DNA of 64,000 nt from Woeseiaceae bacterium (GTDB lineage Bacteria; Pseudomonadota; Gammaproteobacteria; Steroidobacterales; Woeseiaceae): positions 1 through 64,000 of the forward strand of contig JASJCQ010000013.1 of NCBI GenBank assembly GCA_030065915.1. Direction: 5' to 3'. Below the pieces are notes generated by a model. It did no database searches. It saw nothing but the letters and a program-made list of their open reading frames with translations, and had not been told where the DNA came from. Numbering within the stretch: position 1 is the first letter of the stretch; each line of letters opens with the position of its first letter. Positions 1-8,994 of the stretch are shown piece after piece. A program made the translations under genes and the position numbers.

Positions 1-1
1 G

Positions 2-310
2 ACGATAAAAGTGGCACTCGTTTCACCGGGCCCGATCGATACGGGCTTCATCATGTCCGACATCGACGGTGTTTCCGACCTGACGTTCTCGCAGCCGATT
101 TCCACGGCGGAACAGGTCGCTCAAACGGTACTCGATCTGTGCGGTAACTCAATCAAGGAACAGAGCATGCCCTACTCGAGCGGTGTGCTGACAACGATCG
201 CCTACCTGGCGCCCTGGTTGAGCCGTGCAATAAGGCCGATGCTCGAAAAGAAAGGCCAGCGGGTCAAACGCGAGTTAAAAGCGGCGCGAGAGAAAGCAGC
301 CGAAGGATAG
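2..310 (+). CDS. Short-chain dehydrogenase/reductase, C-terminal part (5' end outside window)
   Basis: The frame is open from the window edge; the first internal start-like codon (GTG, position 11) is probably not the true start. The fragment opens with a VSPGPIDTGF stretch, the segment that follows the active-site strand in classical SDR enzymes and contacts the NAD(P) cofactor (family knowledge). A basic, charged C-terminal tail rich in Lys, Arg and Ala follows a hydrophobic patch (YLAPWLSRAI), which could be a membrane-associating helix. The Rossmann motif and the YxxxK catalytic pair lie outside the window, so the substrate cannot be named. Confidence 0.75.
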   Translation, partial: TIKVALVSPGPIDTGFIMSDIDGVSDLTFSQPISTAEQVAQTVLDLCGNSIKEQSMPYSSGVLTTIAYLAPWLSRAIRPMLEKKGQRVKRELKAAREKAAEG

Positions 311-687
311 TTCGAAGAACTCAAACTAAAAAAGGACGGCTCGCAGGGGGGGTGCGAGCCGTCCGGGTGTCATGTTCCGCAAGTAGCCTGCGAAGCGACT
401 TGCTAACGCGGCGGGGGGTTGCTGGAACCGACGTTCTTGCTGGTTTCGGCGTCATCGCCCGGGCTATTTGCCGGGGGGTGCAGACTTGCCCGGAGGATTA
501 CGCGTCGCTTGAAACGTCTTGCGTTTCGAGCGCGATCCTGAGCGTTCCCGGAAACTCCAAGAGACCGTGCTCAGGACTTGTCGAACACGATAGACGCGCG
601 TCCGTCGTCGATCAAACGAATAAAAATCGCATTACAGATGAGATAAATTCAACTGTCCGGGCGGAACTCCGGTCAGACTCGACGACG
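311..687. other. Gap of 377 bases between SDR and LysR genes
   Basis: No convincing coding region was seen on either strand. The gap holds the strong hairpin at 334-364 and a smaller one (GAAACG / CGTTTC, 511-527). On the minus strand CCAGCAA occurs twice, close together, around 424-445. Both lie on the path of a transcript running out of the LysR gene, so the stretch may be a long 3' UTR or a small RNA. That is inference. Confidence 0.4.
328..364 (-). terminator. Rho-independent terminator, minus strand
   Basis: A perfect 12-bp inverted repeat (GGACGGCTCGCA at 334-345 with TGCGAGCCGTCC at 353-364) encloses a 7-base loop of G (C on the minus strand). On the minus strand it is followed directly by six T (positions 333 down to 328), the form of an intrinsic terminator. 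There is no T-run on the plus side, so it acts on leftward transcripts. The nearest leftward gene ends at 688, more than 320 bases upstream. Confidence 0.7.
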
Positions 688-1578
688 TCAGTCGTCGATC
701 GCAAAGGTCTTGAGTACCCACTCCCTGAGCAGGCGGACGTTGTCCATCTCAGCGCTCTTCTCGTCGCTGATGAAGTAGTAGGTCTCGTTGGTCACCAGCG
801 GAGTGTCGAAAAGCGGAACGAGGCTTCCGCTGTCGAACCAGCCCTGGGCGAGCTCCATCGGCACCAGTGCCGCTCCGAGCCCCTTCTCGGCAGCACGTAC
901 GACCGCGATCATCGATGCAAGGCGCACCGACGAAGAATTCTCAGGCAGCGTAATGCCTGAGACGCGTTGCCACTTTTTCCATGCATTGCCGCGCCCTTCG
1001 TGGACGATCAACGGAAACTCACTTTCGATCCTGTTCTTCTTTACCTTGAGCTTCTTCCGGAACTCCGGCGAACCTGCCGGAAGCAATCGCAGCGGAAACA
1101 GCCGATGCGAAATCAGCCCCGCCGGAGGCGACTTGAAGACCCTGATCGATGCATCCCAACTCCCGGCGTGCTTCTCGGACGCCTCGTCGCTCGTATCGAT
1201 CTTGATATCGATGTCCGGATTCGCCTTGGTGAACTCCGGAAGCTTCGGCACGAATCGCTCGCTGGCGAAGAACGGCTGTACCGAGATATTCAGGCGACTT
1301 CTCGGCCGGCTCTTCTGATAGCGCGCTACAGTCTCGTCAAGTTCGTCGATCAGCGGGCTGACTTCGTCGAACAACGCCTTGCCGGTATCGGTCAGTTTCA
1401 GGTTGCGCGCATTCCGCTCGAACAGGCGGAGCCCGAGCTCGTCCTCGAGGTTTTTTATCTGGTGACTAACTGCGGATGCGGTGACGAACATACGTTCCGC
1501 TGCGTCCCTGAAACTCTCGTATCGGGCGGCAATGCAGAACGTTCGGATGCCACGCAGGGATATTGTGTTCTTACTCAT
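688..1578 (-). CDS. LysR-family transcriptional regulator, GcvA-like
   Basis: This 296-residue protein has an N-terminal winged helix-turn-helix of LysR type (LRGIRTFCIAARYESFRDAA, then VTASAVSHQIKNLEDELGL) followed by a substrate-binding domain. The HTH wording is closest to the GcvA/AmpR branch, whose members usually control a neighbouring divergent gene. I chose the ATG at 1578 because the LysR N-terminus then has its normal length; an upstream start at 1617 would add 13 residues without family likeness. Both flanking genes read the same way or toward it, so the target is not obvious. The effector is unknown. Confidence 0.85.
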   Translation of the reverse strand: MSKNTISLRGIRTFCIAARYESFRDAAERMFVTASAVSHQIKNLEDELGLRLFERNARNLKLTDTGKALFDEVSPLIDELDETVARYQKSRPRSRLNISVQPFFASERFVPKLPEFTKANPDIDIKIDTSDEASEKHAGSWDASIRVFKSPPAGLISHRLFPLRLLPAGSPEFRKKLKVKKNRIESEFPLIVHEGRGNAWKKWQRVSGITLPENSSSVRLASMIAVVRAAEKGLGAALVPMELAQGWFDSGSLVPLFDTPLVTNETYYFISDEKSAEMDNVRLLREWVLKTFAIDD

Positions 1579-1807
1579 GGGTTCGGGCCTGGGCCGATGC
1601 TGGCGGCCGGCGAGCATAATCTACAATTAAGGCAGTTTGATGACATAGGGCCCTGCAGGTTTCGTACCATGTGTCACCCGATTGAAGAAATTACAGCTTA
1701 TTGAATTATATGGCTATTTTTGGCCAAGACGGATCGCGGCCAGGCCTGCGTGCACCATGTCGGGCTATGCCCGTAACGTCGCCGCATCGGCATGGTGCAA
1801 AGCTCGT

Positions 1808-3154
1808 TCAGGCCGTGCTGAATGCGTCCCGCGTCAGGTTCTCGCAGCCGTCCTGCTTAACGCGTACATCGTCCTCGATGCGTATGCCGCCGAAGGGCTT
1901 GAGGTCGGCCACGCGTTGCCAGTTTACTTGTTTTTCCGCGGGCGTTCCTTTCAGCTTGTCGAGCAGCATGTCGATGAAGTAGATGCCCGGCTCGATCGTG
2001 ACGACCATATTCTCTTCAAGCGTCCGCGTCAGCCTGAGAAACGGATGCCCGCTGGGCGGGTCGATCGTGTTGCCGCTCTCGTTTTCCATATGGCCGCCGA
2101 CGTCGTGTACCTGCGTGCCGAGCAGGTGGCCGAGCCCGTGCGGGAAGAAAGTGGAGGTCACACCGTTGATCAGCAAGGACTCGGACGACCCCGAGGCAAG
2201 GTCCGCTTCGACCAGGACGTCGGCAATCCGGTGGTGGGTCTGAACATGCAACTCCTTGTAATCGACACCCGCCCTGACGTCCGCGACGACGTCCAGCTGC
2301 AGGGTCTCCATCCTGTCTATCAGGTCCGAGAAATCCGAATCGTCAAAACTGTAGGTCCTGGTAATGTCGCTGGCATAGCCGTGCACCTGGGCTCCCGCGT
2401 CAATCAGGAAAGAGCGATAGGGGTCGGGTGCCTGCCTGTCCAGTGCCGTGTAGTGCAACACCGCCGCGTGCTCGTTCAAGGCAATGATATTGCCGTAAGG
2501 TAGCTCGTTGTCTGTCAGGCTGACGGCGTCACAATAGGCCTTGTGTATCGAGAACTCCGAGGCTCCGTCCATGAAGGCCCGCTTGGCCGCATTGTGACCG
2601 GCGACGCCGCGACGACTCGCCAGGCGCATGCACTCGATTTCGTATTCGGTCTTCCGGCCGCGCGGGTAGTGCAGCAGGTTCAAAGTCGTCGATGGGTTAA
2701 CTCTCTCCACACCGAGCGCCTGGGTCGGCTCCAATACCTCACCGATGAACACGCAGTTGTCGCGATTCTCCGGCAGATGATCGGATGCGTCGGCCAGCTC
2801 GTGCACGATCCGTATGTCGAAGTATCGAGTCCAGTATCCGTCCGGCGCACCGGGAACGACGTGCCAGTAGCCACGCGGCTGGTTGTAGATCAGTACGGGA
2901 CGTTCGCCGGGTGTGTAGACAACATAGGACAGCGGCAGGTCCGAAAGCGGCGCCCAGCAGAGGAAATTGGCGGCGGCGCGGAACGGGTAAACCATGTCGT
3001 CCAGGAATACCGGGTGCGCCGCGCCCGAAAACACCACTGCATGCGATGCTCCCGAAGCCTGCAGCGCGTGATCGTAACGTTCGCACACGGTAGCCAGATG
3101 CGCGCCATACAGGCGTCCGAGGTCCGGATTCTTGTCGGAGTACGCAATGTCCAT
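1808..3154 (-). CDS. pepQ: Xaa-Pro dipeptidase (prolidase) PepQ
   Basis: A cytoplasmic metallopeptidase that hydrolyses Xaa-Pro dipeptides and, in some relatives, organophosphates. The 448 residues match the bacterial PepQ length (about 440). The five dinuclear-metal ligands of the pita-bread fold are all visible: D252 and D263 (DAGAQVHGYASDITRTY), H339 (FFPHGLGHLLG), E388 (TIEPG) and E427 (GGIRIEDDV). The N-terminal half is the usual creatinase-like domain. It is monocistronic and transcribed away from ggt, which starts 84 bases to the right; both enzymes act on small peptides. Confidence 0.93.
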   Translation of the reverse strand: MDIAYSDKNPDLGRLYGAHLATVCERYDHALQASGASHAVVFSGAAHPVFLDDMVYPFRAAANFLCWAPLSDLPLSYVVYTPGERPVLIYNQPRGYWHVVPGAPDGYWTRYFDIRIVHELADASDHLPENRDNCVFIGEVLEPTQALGVERVNPSTTLNLLHYPRGRKTEYEIECMRLASRRGVAGHNAAKRAFMDGASEFSIHKAYCDAVSLTDNELPYGNIIALNEHAAVLHYTALDRQAPDPYRSFLIDAGAQVHGYASDITRTYSFDDSDFSDLIDRMETLQLDVVADVRAGVDYKELHVQTHHRIADVLVEADLASGSSESLLINGVTSTFFPHGLGHLLGTQVHDVGGHMENESGNTIDPPSGHPFLRLTRTLEENMVVTIEPGIYFIDMLLDKLKGTPAEKQVNWQRVADLKPFGGIRIEDDVRVKQDGCENLTRDAFSTA

Positions 3155-3238
3155 CTCACGATAATACCAGCCCGCGCTGCTGTTTCATTCCAACGGCATT
3201 GTGGGCATCATTGCGGGCTAGCCGAATGCAGGTGACGC

Positions 3239-4948
3239 ATGAGAAGACTATTACTACTGAGCTTCATATTGGCGACAGGGAGCGAGACGATGGCCCAGCA
3301 GGAAGCCGGTTACGACCGAATAACGGGGAAGCCCTTCGCTTCCCGATCCGAAGTGATCGCGACACAGGGCATGGCCGCAACGAGCCATCCTCTGGCAACG
3401 CAGGTCGCGCTCGACACGCTGAAAGCGGGCGGCAGTGCCGTTGACGCGGCAATTGCGGCCAACGCCGCCCTCGGCCTCATGGAGCCGACGGGCTGCGGTA
3501 TCGGCGGAGACCTGTATGCGATCGTCTGGGACGCGGAGAAGCAGGAGCTGACCGGCCTCAACGCGTCCGGACGCTCGCCCGAGCTGATGACGCTGGACTA
3601 CTTCCGGGAGAATGACCTCGACAGCATTCCACCCTACGGTCCTCTGCCGGTCAGCGTGCCGGGCGCCGTTGACGGCTGGTTCGAGCTGCATGAGCGCTAT
3701 GGCCGCTTGTCGATGGAGCAGGTGCTCTCACCGGCCATCCGTTACGCCGAAAACGGGTTTCCCGTTACAGAGCTCATTGCCTACTACATGCGCCTGAGCC
3801 AGAACCGTTTCGAGGACTACCCGGGTTTCCGCGAGACTTACATGCCGGACGGCGAGACACCAGACAAGGGCGATGTCTTCAGGAATCCGGATCTCGCGAA
3901 GACGTATCGGCTGATTGCAGAGCGCGGCCGCGACGTCTTCTATCGCGGCGAGATTGCGCAAGCGATCGACGCGCTGATGCAAGAACAGGGCGGGCTGCTG
4001 CGATTCGAGGATATGGCGGCGCACACGTCGGACTGGGTTGCTCCCGTATCGACGAATTACCGGGGATGGGACGTCTACGAGCTGCCGCCTAACGGACAGG
4101 GTATCGCTGCGTTGCAGATCCTGAACATCCTCGAGGCCTATGACGTCAGCTCGATGGGCTTCGGCAGCGCCGAGTACGTTCACACCTTCATCGAGGCAAA
4201 GAAGCTTGCCTACGAAGATCGGGCCCGCTTCTATGCCGATATGGATTTCGTCGACGTGCCGGTTGAGTGGCTCATCTCCAAGGATTACGCGGACCAGAGA
4301 CGCAAGCTCATCGATCCTCAGAAGGCATCGACAGCGCTGCCTGCGGGCGACGAAACGCTCGAGGACGGGGATACGATCTACCTGACTGTCGCCGACAGCG
4401 ACGGCAATATGGTCTCTCTGATCCAAAGCAACTACCGGGGCATGGGTTCCGGCATGATTCCCGGCGGCTATGGCTTCATGCTCCAGGACAGGGCGGAACT
4501 ATTCAGCCTGGAGGAAGGTCATGCCAACGTCGTTGCACCCGGCAAGCGGCCGTTTCACACGATCATCCCGGCCTTCGTCATGAAGGACGGCGAGCCACTG
4601 ATGAGCTTCGGCGTCATGGGCGGGTCTATGCAGCCGCAGGGCCACGTGCAGATCATTGTGAACATGTTGGACTTCGGCATGAATCTGCAGGAGGCCGGGG
4701 ACGCGGCGCGCGTGCGCCACGGTGGCTCGTCTCAGCCGACCGGTGAGAAGATGACCGACGGCGGCACCGTCTATCTCGAGAGCGGTTACCCGGATAGCCT
4801 GCGTCAGGAACTCGAGTCGATGGGGCATGCAGTCAGCGAGAGCAAAGGGAGCTTCGGCGGCTACCAGGCGATTTATCGCGACTCGGAGCAGGGCGTCTAT
4901 TACGGCGCCTCCGAGGTACGAAAAGACGGCCACGCGGCGGGTTACTGA
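3239..4948 (+). CDS. ggt: Gamma-glutamyltransferase, autoprocessed Ntn hydrolase
   Basis: It transfers or hydrolyses the gamma-glutamyl group of glutathione and related peptides, normally in the periplasm. The 569 residues begin with a short hydrophobic leader ending near AQQ, consistent with export. The precursor normally cuts itself in front of a Thr that becomes the nucleophile; alignment to the TTHYSVVD motif of E. coli places it at T379 in DTIYLTVAD. Downstream GMGSGMIPGG and PFHTIIPAF are typical of the small subunit, here in the form ending in the GGSMQPQGHVQ segment. The Arg that binds the alpha-carboxylate probably lies in the NASGRSPE stretch near residue 112. Confidence 0.92.
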   Translation: MRRLLLLSFILATGSETMAQQEAGYDRITGKPFASRSEVIATQGMAATSHPLATQVALDTLKAGGSAVDAAIAANAALGLMEPTGCGIGGDLYAIVWDAEKQELTGLNASGRSPELMTLDYFRENDLDSIPPYGPLPVSVPGAVDGWFELHERYGRLSMEQVLSPAIRYAENGFPVTELIAYYMRLSQNRFEDYPGFRETYMPDGETPDKGDVFRNPDLAKTYRLIAERGRDVFYRGEIAQAIDALMQEQGGLLRFEDMAAHTSDWVAPVSTNYRGWDVYELPPNGQGIAALQILNILEAYDVSSMGFGSAEYVHTFIEAKKLAYEDRARFYADMDFVDVPVEWLISKDYADQRRKLIDPQKASTALPAGDETLEDGDTIYLTVADSDGNMVSLIQSNYRGMGSGMIPGGYGFMLQDRAELFSLEEGHANVVAPGKRPFHTIIPAFVMKDGEPLMSFGVMGGSMQPQGHVQIIVNMLDFGMNLQEAGDAARVRHGGSSQPTGEKMTDGGTVYLESGYPDSLRQELESMGHAVSESKGSFGGYQAIYRDSEQGVYYGASEVRKDGHAAGY

Positions 4949-4990
4949 GTCCCGCTCGTTGTCTCGACGCAAGACAAGAAAGAAGACGGT

Positions 4991-6001
4991 ATGAGCAAAG
5001 ATATTTACCTGACCGGCATCACGACGACGGGTACACCGCATATCGGTAACTACGTTGGCGCTATTCGACCGGGAATCGAGGCGAGCCGGGATGCGGCAAT
5101 CCAGAACTACTACTTCCTCGCGGACTACCATGCGCTCGCGAAGAATGAGGACCCGGACAACATCAGCCGATCGACGCTGGAAATCGCGGCGGCCTGGATG
5201 GCCCTCGGACTCGACACGGAACATGCGGTCTTCTATCGCCAGTCCGATATACCCGAGATCCCCGAGCTGACCTGGATTCTCACCAGCATGACCGCCAAGG
5301 GCCTGATGAACCGCGCGCACTCTTACAAGGCTGCCGTGCAGGCGAATCTCGACAGCGGAGACAGCGACGCCGACAAGGGCATTACGATGGCCTTGTACAG
5401 CTATCCGATCCTGATGGCGGCCGACATCCTGATGTTCAAATCGTCGAAAGTGCCCGTTGGCCGGGATCAGAAACAGCACGTCGAGATGGCGCGGGACGTT
5501 GCGCAGCGATTCAATCATCACTACGGCGACGTTTTCGTGTTACCCGACCCCGTCATCGACGACAGCACGGCCGTGTTGTCGGGCCTCGATGGCAGGAAGA
5601 TGTCGAAGAGTTACAACAATACCATCCCGCTGTTCGCTGACGAGAAGCGCCTCAGAAAACTGATCATGAAGATCAAGACCAACAGCCTCGAGCCCGGGGA
5701 GCCCAAAGACCCCGATGACAGTACGCTGTTTGACATGTACCGCGCGTTTGCGACCGAAGAAGAGTCCGCAGAGATTCGGCAACGTTACGCCGACGGCATA
5801 GCTTGGGGTGAAATGAAGCAGGTGCTGTTCGAGTACATCAATGAGCACATCAAGCCTGCTCGTGACGAATACGATCGCCTGATCGCCGACCCGGCCGTCG
5901 TCGAAGCGGAACTGCGCAAGGGCGCTGACCGTGCCAGGGCAGTGTCGGCGCCGTTCCTCGACAAGATTCGCTCAGCCATAGGTATACGGCGTCTGGGTTA
6001 G
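4991..6001 (+). CDS. trpS: Tryptophan-tRNA ligase
   Basis: It charges tRNA-Trp in the cytoplasm. The 336 residues equal the normal bacterial length. Class I signatures are intact: HIGN at 17-20 and KMSKS at 203-207, the latter within GRKMSKSYNN. PVGRDQKQHVEMARDVA is the conserved segment beside the active site. It starts 42 bases after ggt with an AAGAAAGAAG purine tract upstream of the ATG; whether it shares the ggt transcript is uncertain. Confidence 0.96.
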   Translation: MSKDIYLTGITTTGTPHIGNYVGAIRPGIEASRDAAIQNYYFLADYHALAKNEDPDNISRSTLEIAAAWMALGLDTEHAVFYRQSDIPEIPELTWILTSMTAKGLMNRAHSYKAAVQANLDSGDSDADKGITMALYSYPILMAADILMFKSSKVPVGRDQKQHVEMARDVAQRFNHHYGDVFVLPDPVIDDSTAVLSGLDGRKMSKSYNNTIPLFADEKRLRKLIMKIKTNSLEPGEPKDPDDSTLFDMYRAFATEEESAEIRQRYADGIAWGEMKQVLFEYINEHIKPARDEYDRLIADPAVVEAELRKGADRARAVSAPFLDKIRSAIGIRRLG

Positions 6002-6152
6002 AGAATCCCAGCGGCGGTCGATACGCGATAACCGAAGCGGTCCGGCCGATCCCGACACTCTATACTGTGCAGTCTGATTCGATGACTGGACGGTTAGCGG
6101 ATGGAAGTAGCGAAGGTCGCAGCACCCGAGTACTCATGTATTTCCGGTCGGG

Positions 6153-6695
6153 TTGAATTCCTTGAGGCCTGAGGTTTCAGCCTTGGCGACACCCAGGCTG
6201 TCACTGCGACGGCTCACGCTAGACGATGCGGACCTGATGCTCAAGATCTGGACGGACCCCGACTTTCTCCGATTTGTCGGCGACCGTGGTGTGCAGACCC
6301 TCGACCAGGCACGTGATGCCATCGCCGAGGGTGCCTTGCTGAGTTACGCCGAGTTCGGGTACGGCCCCTACCATGTTGCGCTTCGTGACGGGACCGCGAT
6401 CGGCGTCTGCGGCCTCTACTCGCGTGCGGAACTGGACCACCCGGATATCGGCTTTGCCATGCTCGAACCCTATCGCCAACAGGGATACGCTTTCGAGGCG
6501 GCAATGGCCGTCCTGAGGTCCTGCGTCGAGGATCTCGATCTGCATTGGCTCTACGCCATCGTCGCGCCTGCCAACGAGGCTTCTCGCGCACTGATCCAGA
6601 AGCTTGGAATGTACTATGATCGGCCGGTCCAACTGGATGGCGACGACAGCCTGGTCAGCCTGTACCGGCTGCGGCTGTCTGATGAGGAGCACTGA
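6153..6695 (+). CDS. GNAT-family N-acetyltransferase, RimJ/RimL-like
   Basis: The 180-residue protein starts like the RimJ/RimL group (LATPRLSLRRLTLDDADLM) and carries the acetyl-CoA loop region around PYRQQGYAFEAAMAVL, with NEASRALIQKLGM near the end. Such enzymes acetylate N-terminal or side-chain amines of proteins or small molecules; the acceptor cannot be told. No in-frame ATG or GTG occurs between the upstream stop at 6108 and the TTG at 6153, so a TTG start is likely (a second TTG lies at 6162). Its stop overlaps the start of the next gene (TGATG). Confidence 0.85.
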   Translation: MNSLRPEVSALATPRLSLRRLTLDDADLMLKIWTDPDFLRFVGDRGVQTLDQARDAIAEGALLSYAEFGYGPYHVALRDGTAIGVCGLYSRAELDHPDIGFAMLEPYRQQGYAFEAAMAVLRSCVEDLDLHWLYAIVAPANEASRALIQKLGMYYDRPVQLDGDDSLVSLYRLRLSDEEH

Positions 6696-7180
6696 TGTCT
6701 CGAAAGAAGGGCGCGCGTTCCGGTATTTTTTTCGGTGCTGCGTCGGGAGTGATTACGACGATCGGCCTGATCGCCGGGCTGCATGCCGGGACGAGTTCAA
6801 CCAGCACCGTACTCGGCGGTATCCTCGTCATCGCCGTCGCGGACTCTATGTCGGATGCGCTCGGCATGCACCTGGCGGAGGAGTCCAAACCGGGTGCAAC
6901 ACATCACCAGGTCTGGGCGGCGACTGTTTCGACCTTTGTCACCAAACTCATTTTCGCATTGAGTTTTGCGATCCCGCTCTTGTTGTTGCCGCTCAACGCC
7001 GCGGTCATCGCATCTATCTCCTGGGGCATGGTCGTCATCGTCTTGCTCAGCATCTACATCGCTCGTGCCCGGAACGTCAGGTCCCTGCCGATTATCGCCG
7101 AGCACCTGGGTATCGCTGTCCTCGTCGTCGTACTCTCTCATCTGATCGGCGACTGGATCAGCCGGGTGTTTACGGGTTGA
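6695..7180 (+). CDS. VIT1/CCC1-family membrane protein, possible metal transporter
   Basis: The 161 residues show about five hydrophobic segments. The first half (GVITTIGLIAGLHAG, then VADSMSDALGMHLAEES) resembles the VIT1/CCC1 family, which moves Fe2+ or Mn2+ across membranes; the Asp/Ser/Glu residues in that helix are the family's metal-path positions. It is shorter than yeast or plant members and lacks their cytosolic metal-binding loop. Translationally coupled to the preceding acetyltransferase and four bases before the csaA-like gene. Substrate unknown. Confidence 0.7.
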   Translation: MSRKKGARSGIFFGAASGVITTIGLIAGLHAGTSSTSTVLGGILVIAVADSMSDALGMHLAEESKPGATHHQVWAATVSTFVTKLIFALSFAIPLLLLPLNAAVIASISWGMVVIVLLSIYIARARNVRSLPIIAEHLGIAVLVVVLSHLIGDWISRVFTG

Positions 7181-7184
7181 TGCG

Positions 7185-7523
7185 ATGAGCGAGATCAGCT
7201 GGGGAGACTTCGAGAAAGTCGAGTTGCGAGTCGGCACGGTCGTGTCGGTGGATGAGTTCCCCGAGGCCCGGCGTCCGGCCTACAAGCTACGCGTCGATTT
7301 TGGCGATGAGATCGGTGTCAGGAAGTCATCGGCGCAGATAACCGATCTCTATCACTCGAGCGACCTGGTCGGAAAACAGGTGCTTGCCGTGGTCAATTTT
7401 CCTGCCAAACAGATCGGTCCCTTCATGTCGGAGTGTCTCGTTACCGGGTTCGTCACGCAGAGCGGTGAAGTCGTGCTCGCCGTTCCCGACCGGAAGGTCG
7501 CCAACGGACTGCGGCTGGCATGA
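7185..7523 (+). CDS. csaA: CsaA-like tRNA-binding domain protein
   Basis: A 112-residue stand-alone OB-fold of the tRNA-binding type found at the end of MetRS and PheRS beta. FEKVELRVGTVVSVDEFPEARRPAYKLRVDFG is the family opening (shown here only as a description of the first strand region), and VLAVVNFPAKQIGPFMSECLVTGF matches CsaA/YgjH. In Bacillus CsaA was described as an export-related chaperone; a tRNA or tRNA-ligase accessory role is equally likely. It lies in a tight same-strand run between the membrane protein and an unknown. Confidence 0.85.
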   Translation: MSEISWGDFEKVELRVGTVVSVDEFPEARRPAYKLRVDFGDEIGVRKSSAQITDLYHSSDLVGKQVLAVVNFPAKQIGPFMSECLVTGFVTQSGEVVLAVPDRKVANGLRLA

Positions 7524-7530
7524 TGCGCTG

Positions 7531-7920
7531 ATGAACGAACGCATCAACTGGACAGAGCTGCGCGAGTTCGCAGGCATCGACCTCGAAGCATCGTATGTGC
7601 TGTCGTGGTCGATGGAGCGCGAACTGCTGCTCCTCGACCTCGACGTGCAACTGCTGCCCGATCATCCGTTTTACGAGGTGCCTCGACCCTCGCAAAAGGT
7701 GTGTATCCGCGCTGCAACGATCGAGTTTCCGTACTGCGAGTCGATCACGATAGAGGGCGGAGACGGCGAAAGTTCTCCGGAATCCGCCGTAACGAGCCTG
7801 GGGTCGGGCCGGATCGACGGTCTGTCCGTCGTCGCCGACGGACAATATGAACTACGCGGTGAGTTTGGTAATGTGCAGATCACTGCGGAGCGACCGCTGT
7901 TGCGCCTGAAAGAGCTTTAG
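7531..7920 (+). CDS. Conserved-looking protein of unknown function, 129 aa
   Basis: I do not recognise it. It starts with MNERINWTELREFAGIDLEASYVLSWS and is acidic, with no membrane segment or signal peptide, and ends in a beta-rich stretch (GQYELRGEFGNVQITAERPLLRL). ATG 7531 is preferred over longer versions because it follows the csaA-like stop by seven bases and the upstream extension overlaps that gene. It precedes upp by 17 bases, so it is probably co-transcribed with it. Confidence 0.7.
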   Translation: MNERINWTELREFAGIDLEASYVLSWSMERELLLLDLDVQLLPDHPFYEVPRPSQKVCIRAATIEFPYCESITIEGGDGESSPESAVTSLGSGRIDGLSVVADGQYELRGEFGNVQITAERPLLRLKEL

Positions 7921-7937
7921 ACCGAGAGGCAATTATC

Positions 7938-8561
7938 GTGCACGTATTAGTCGACCATCCCTGCGTCCAGCACAAGCTGGCGATCATCCGCAACGTTGAA
8001 ACCGGTCACAAGCGGTTTCGCGAACTCGCCACCGAGATCACGCAGTTCCTGTGCTACGAGGCGCTTAAGAGCGTCAAGGTCAAGGAGGTCGAGGTGCAGA
8101 CGCCGGTGGACGTCGCGAAATGCAAGAAGATTGATACTGACATCGTCGTGGTTCCCATCCTGCGTGCCGGTGTTGGCATGCTCGACGGCATCCTGGCGCT
8201 CGTTCCGACGGCCCGCGTCGGTTTCGTCGGGCTATACCGTGATGAAGAGACGGCGATGCCCGTCAGTTACTACGAGCGCTTTCCGCCGCAGGTCGAGAGC
8301 GGCACGTGCATCATCATTGACCCGATGCTGGCGACCGGCGGATCGACGAATGCGGCAATCGACCGGTTGAAGGACGCCGGCGCTGACAGCATCGTTGTCA
8401 TCTGTATCGTCACCTGCCCGGAAGGGCTCGCAGCCGTGCAGGTCGAACACCCCGACGTCGCCATCTACACGGCTGCGATCGACGACCATTTAAACGAGAA
8501 GAAATACATCGTCCCGGGCCTTGGTGACGCTGGCGATCGCCTCTACGGAACCTCGCACTAG
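7938..8561 (+). CDS. upp: Uracil phosphoribosyltransferase
   Basis: A pyrimidine salvage enzyme: uracil plus PRPP gives UMP and pyrophosphate. The 207 residues match E. coli Upp (208). The PRPP loop reads IIIDPMLATGGSTNAAIDRLKDAG, with the family's typical MLATGGS, and the uracil-binding end YIVPGLGDAGDRLYGT is intact. The start is GTG, preceded by GAGAGGC. E. coli pairs upp with uraA; here no uracil permease is adjacent and the gene sits in a mixed operon. Confidence 0.95.
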   Translation: MHVLVDHPCVQHKLAIIRNVETGHKRFRELATEITQFLCYEALKSVKVKEVEVQTPVDVAKCKKIDTDIVVVPILRAGVGMLDGILALVPTARVGFVGLYRDEETAMPVSYYERFPPQVESGTCIIIDPMLATGGSTNAAIDRLKDAGADSIVVICIVTCPEGLAAVQVEHPDVAIYTAAIDDHLNEKKYIVPGLGDAGDRLYGTSH

Positions 8562-8571
8562 CGCCGAAGTC

Positions 8572-8994
8572 ATGGCTGAGTTGAAGACAAAACCAACCTC
8601 CATGAGCGTTTCGGCGTTCATGAATGCGATCGAGGACAAGACCCAACGGGCAGACTGCAAGGCCATCGCCGCGATGATGCGCAAGGCGACGGGAAAGCGG
8701 GCGAAGATGTGGGGCAGCAGCATGGTCGGCTACGGCAGCTATCACTACAAGTACGCCAGCGGGCAGGAGGGTGACTACTTCCTGGCCGGCTTCTCGCCGC
8801 GCAAGCAAGCGACGACGGTCTATATCATGCCCGGCTTCTCGGGCTATGAGACGTTGATGAAGAAGCTCGGCAAGTACAAGACGGGCAAGTCCTGCCTCTA
8901 CATCAAGCGACTGGCCGATGTTGACAAGAAGGTCTTGCAGCAGCTGATCACGAAGTCTGTGGCGGAGATGCGCAAGAAATACCCGACCAAGTAA
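8572..8994 (+). CDS. DUF1801-domain protein (YdhG-like), 140 aa
   Basis: The central segment MWGSSMVGYGSYHYKYASGQEGDYFLAGFSPRK is characteristic of small cytoplasmic DUF1801 proteins, whose fold is frataxin-like and whose role is unknown (only the first 20 residues define the call; the rest follows in frame). ATG 8572 begins MAELKTKPTSMSVSAFM; the longer frame upstream overlaps upp. It starts 10 bases after upp, and its stop TAA overlaps the next ATG (TAATG), indicating translational coupling. Confidence 0.8.
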   Translation: MAELKTKPTSMSVSAFMNAIEDKTQRADCKAIAAMMRKATGKRAKMWGSSMVGYGSYHYKYASGQEGDYFLAGFSPRKQATTVYIMPGFSGYETLMKKLGKYKTGKSCLYIKRLADVDKKVLQQLITKSVAEMRKKYPTK

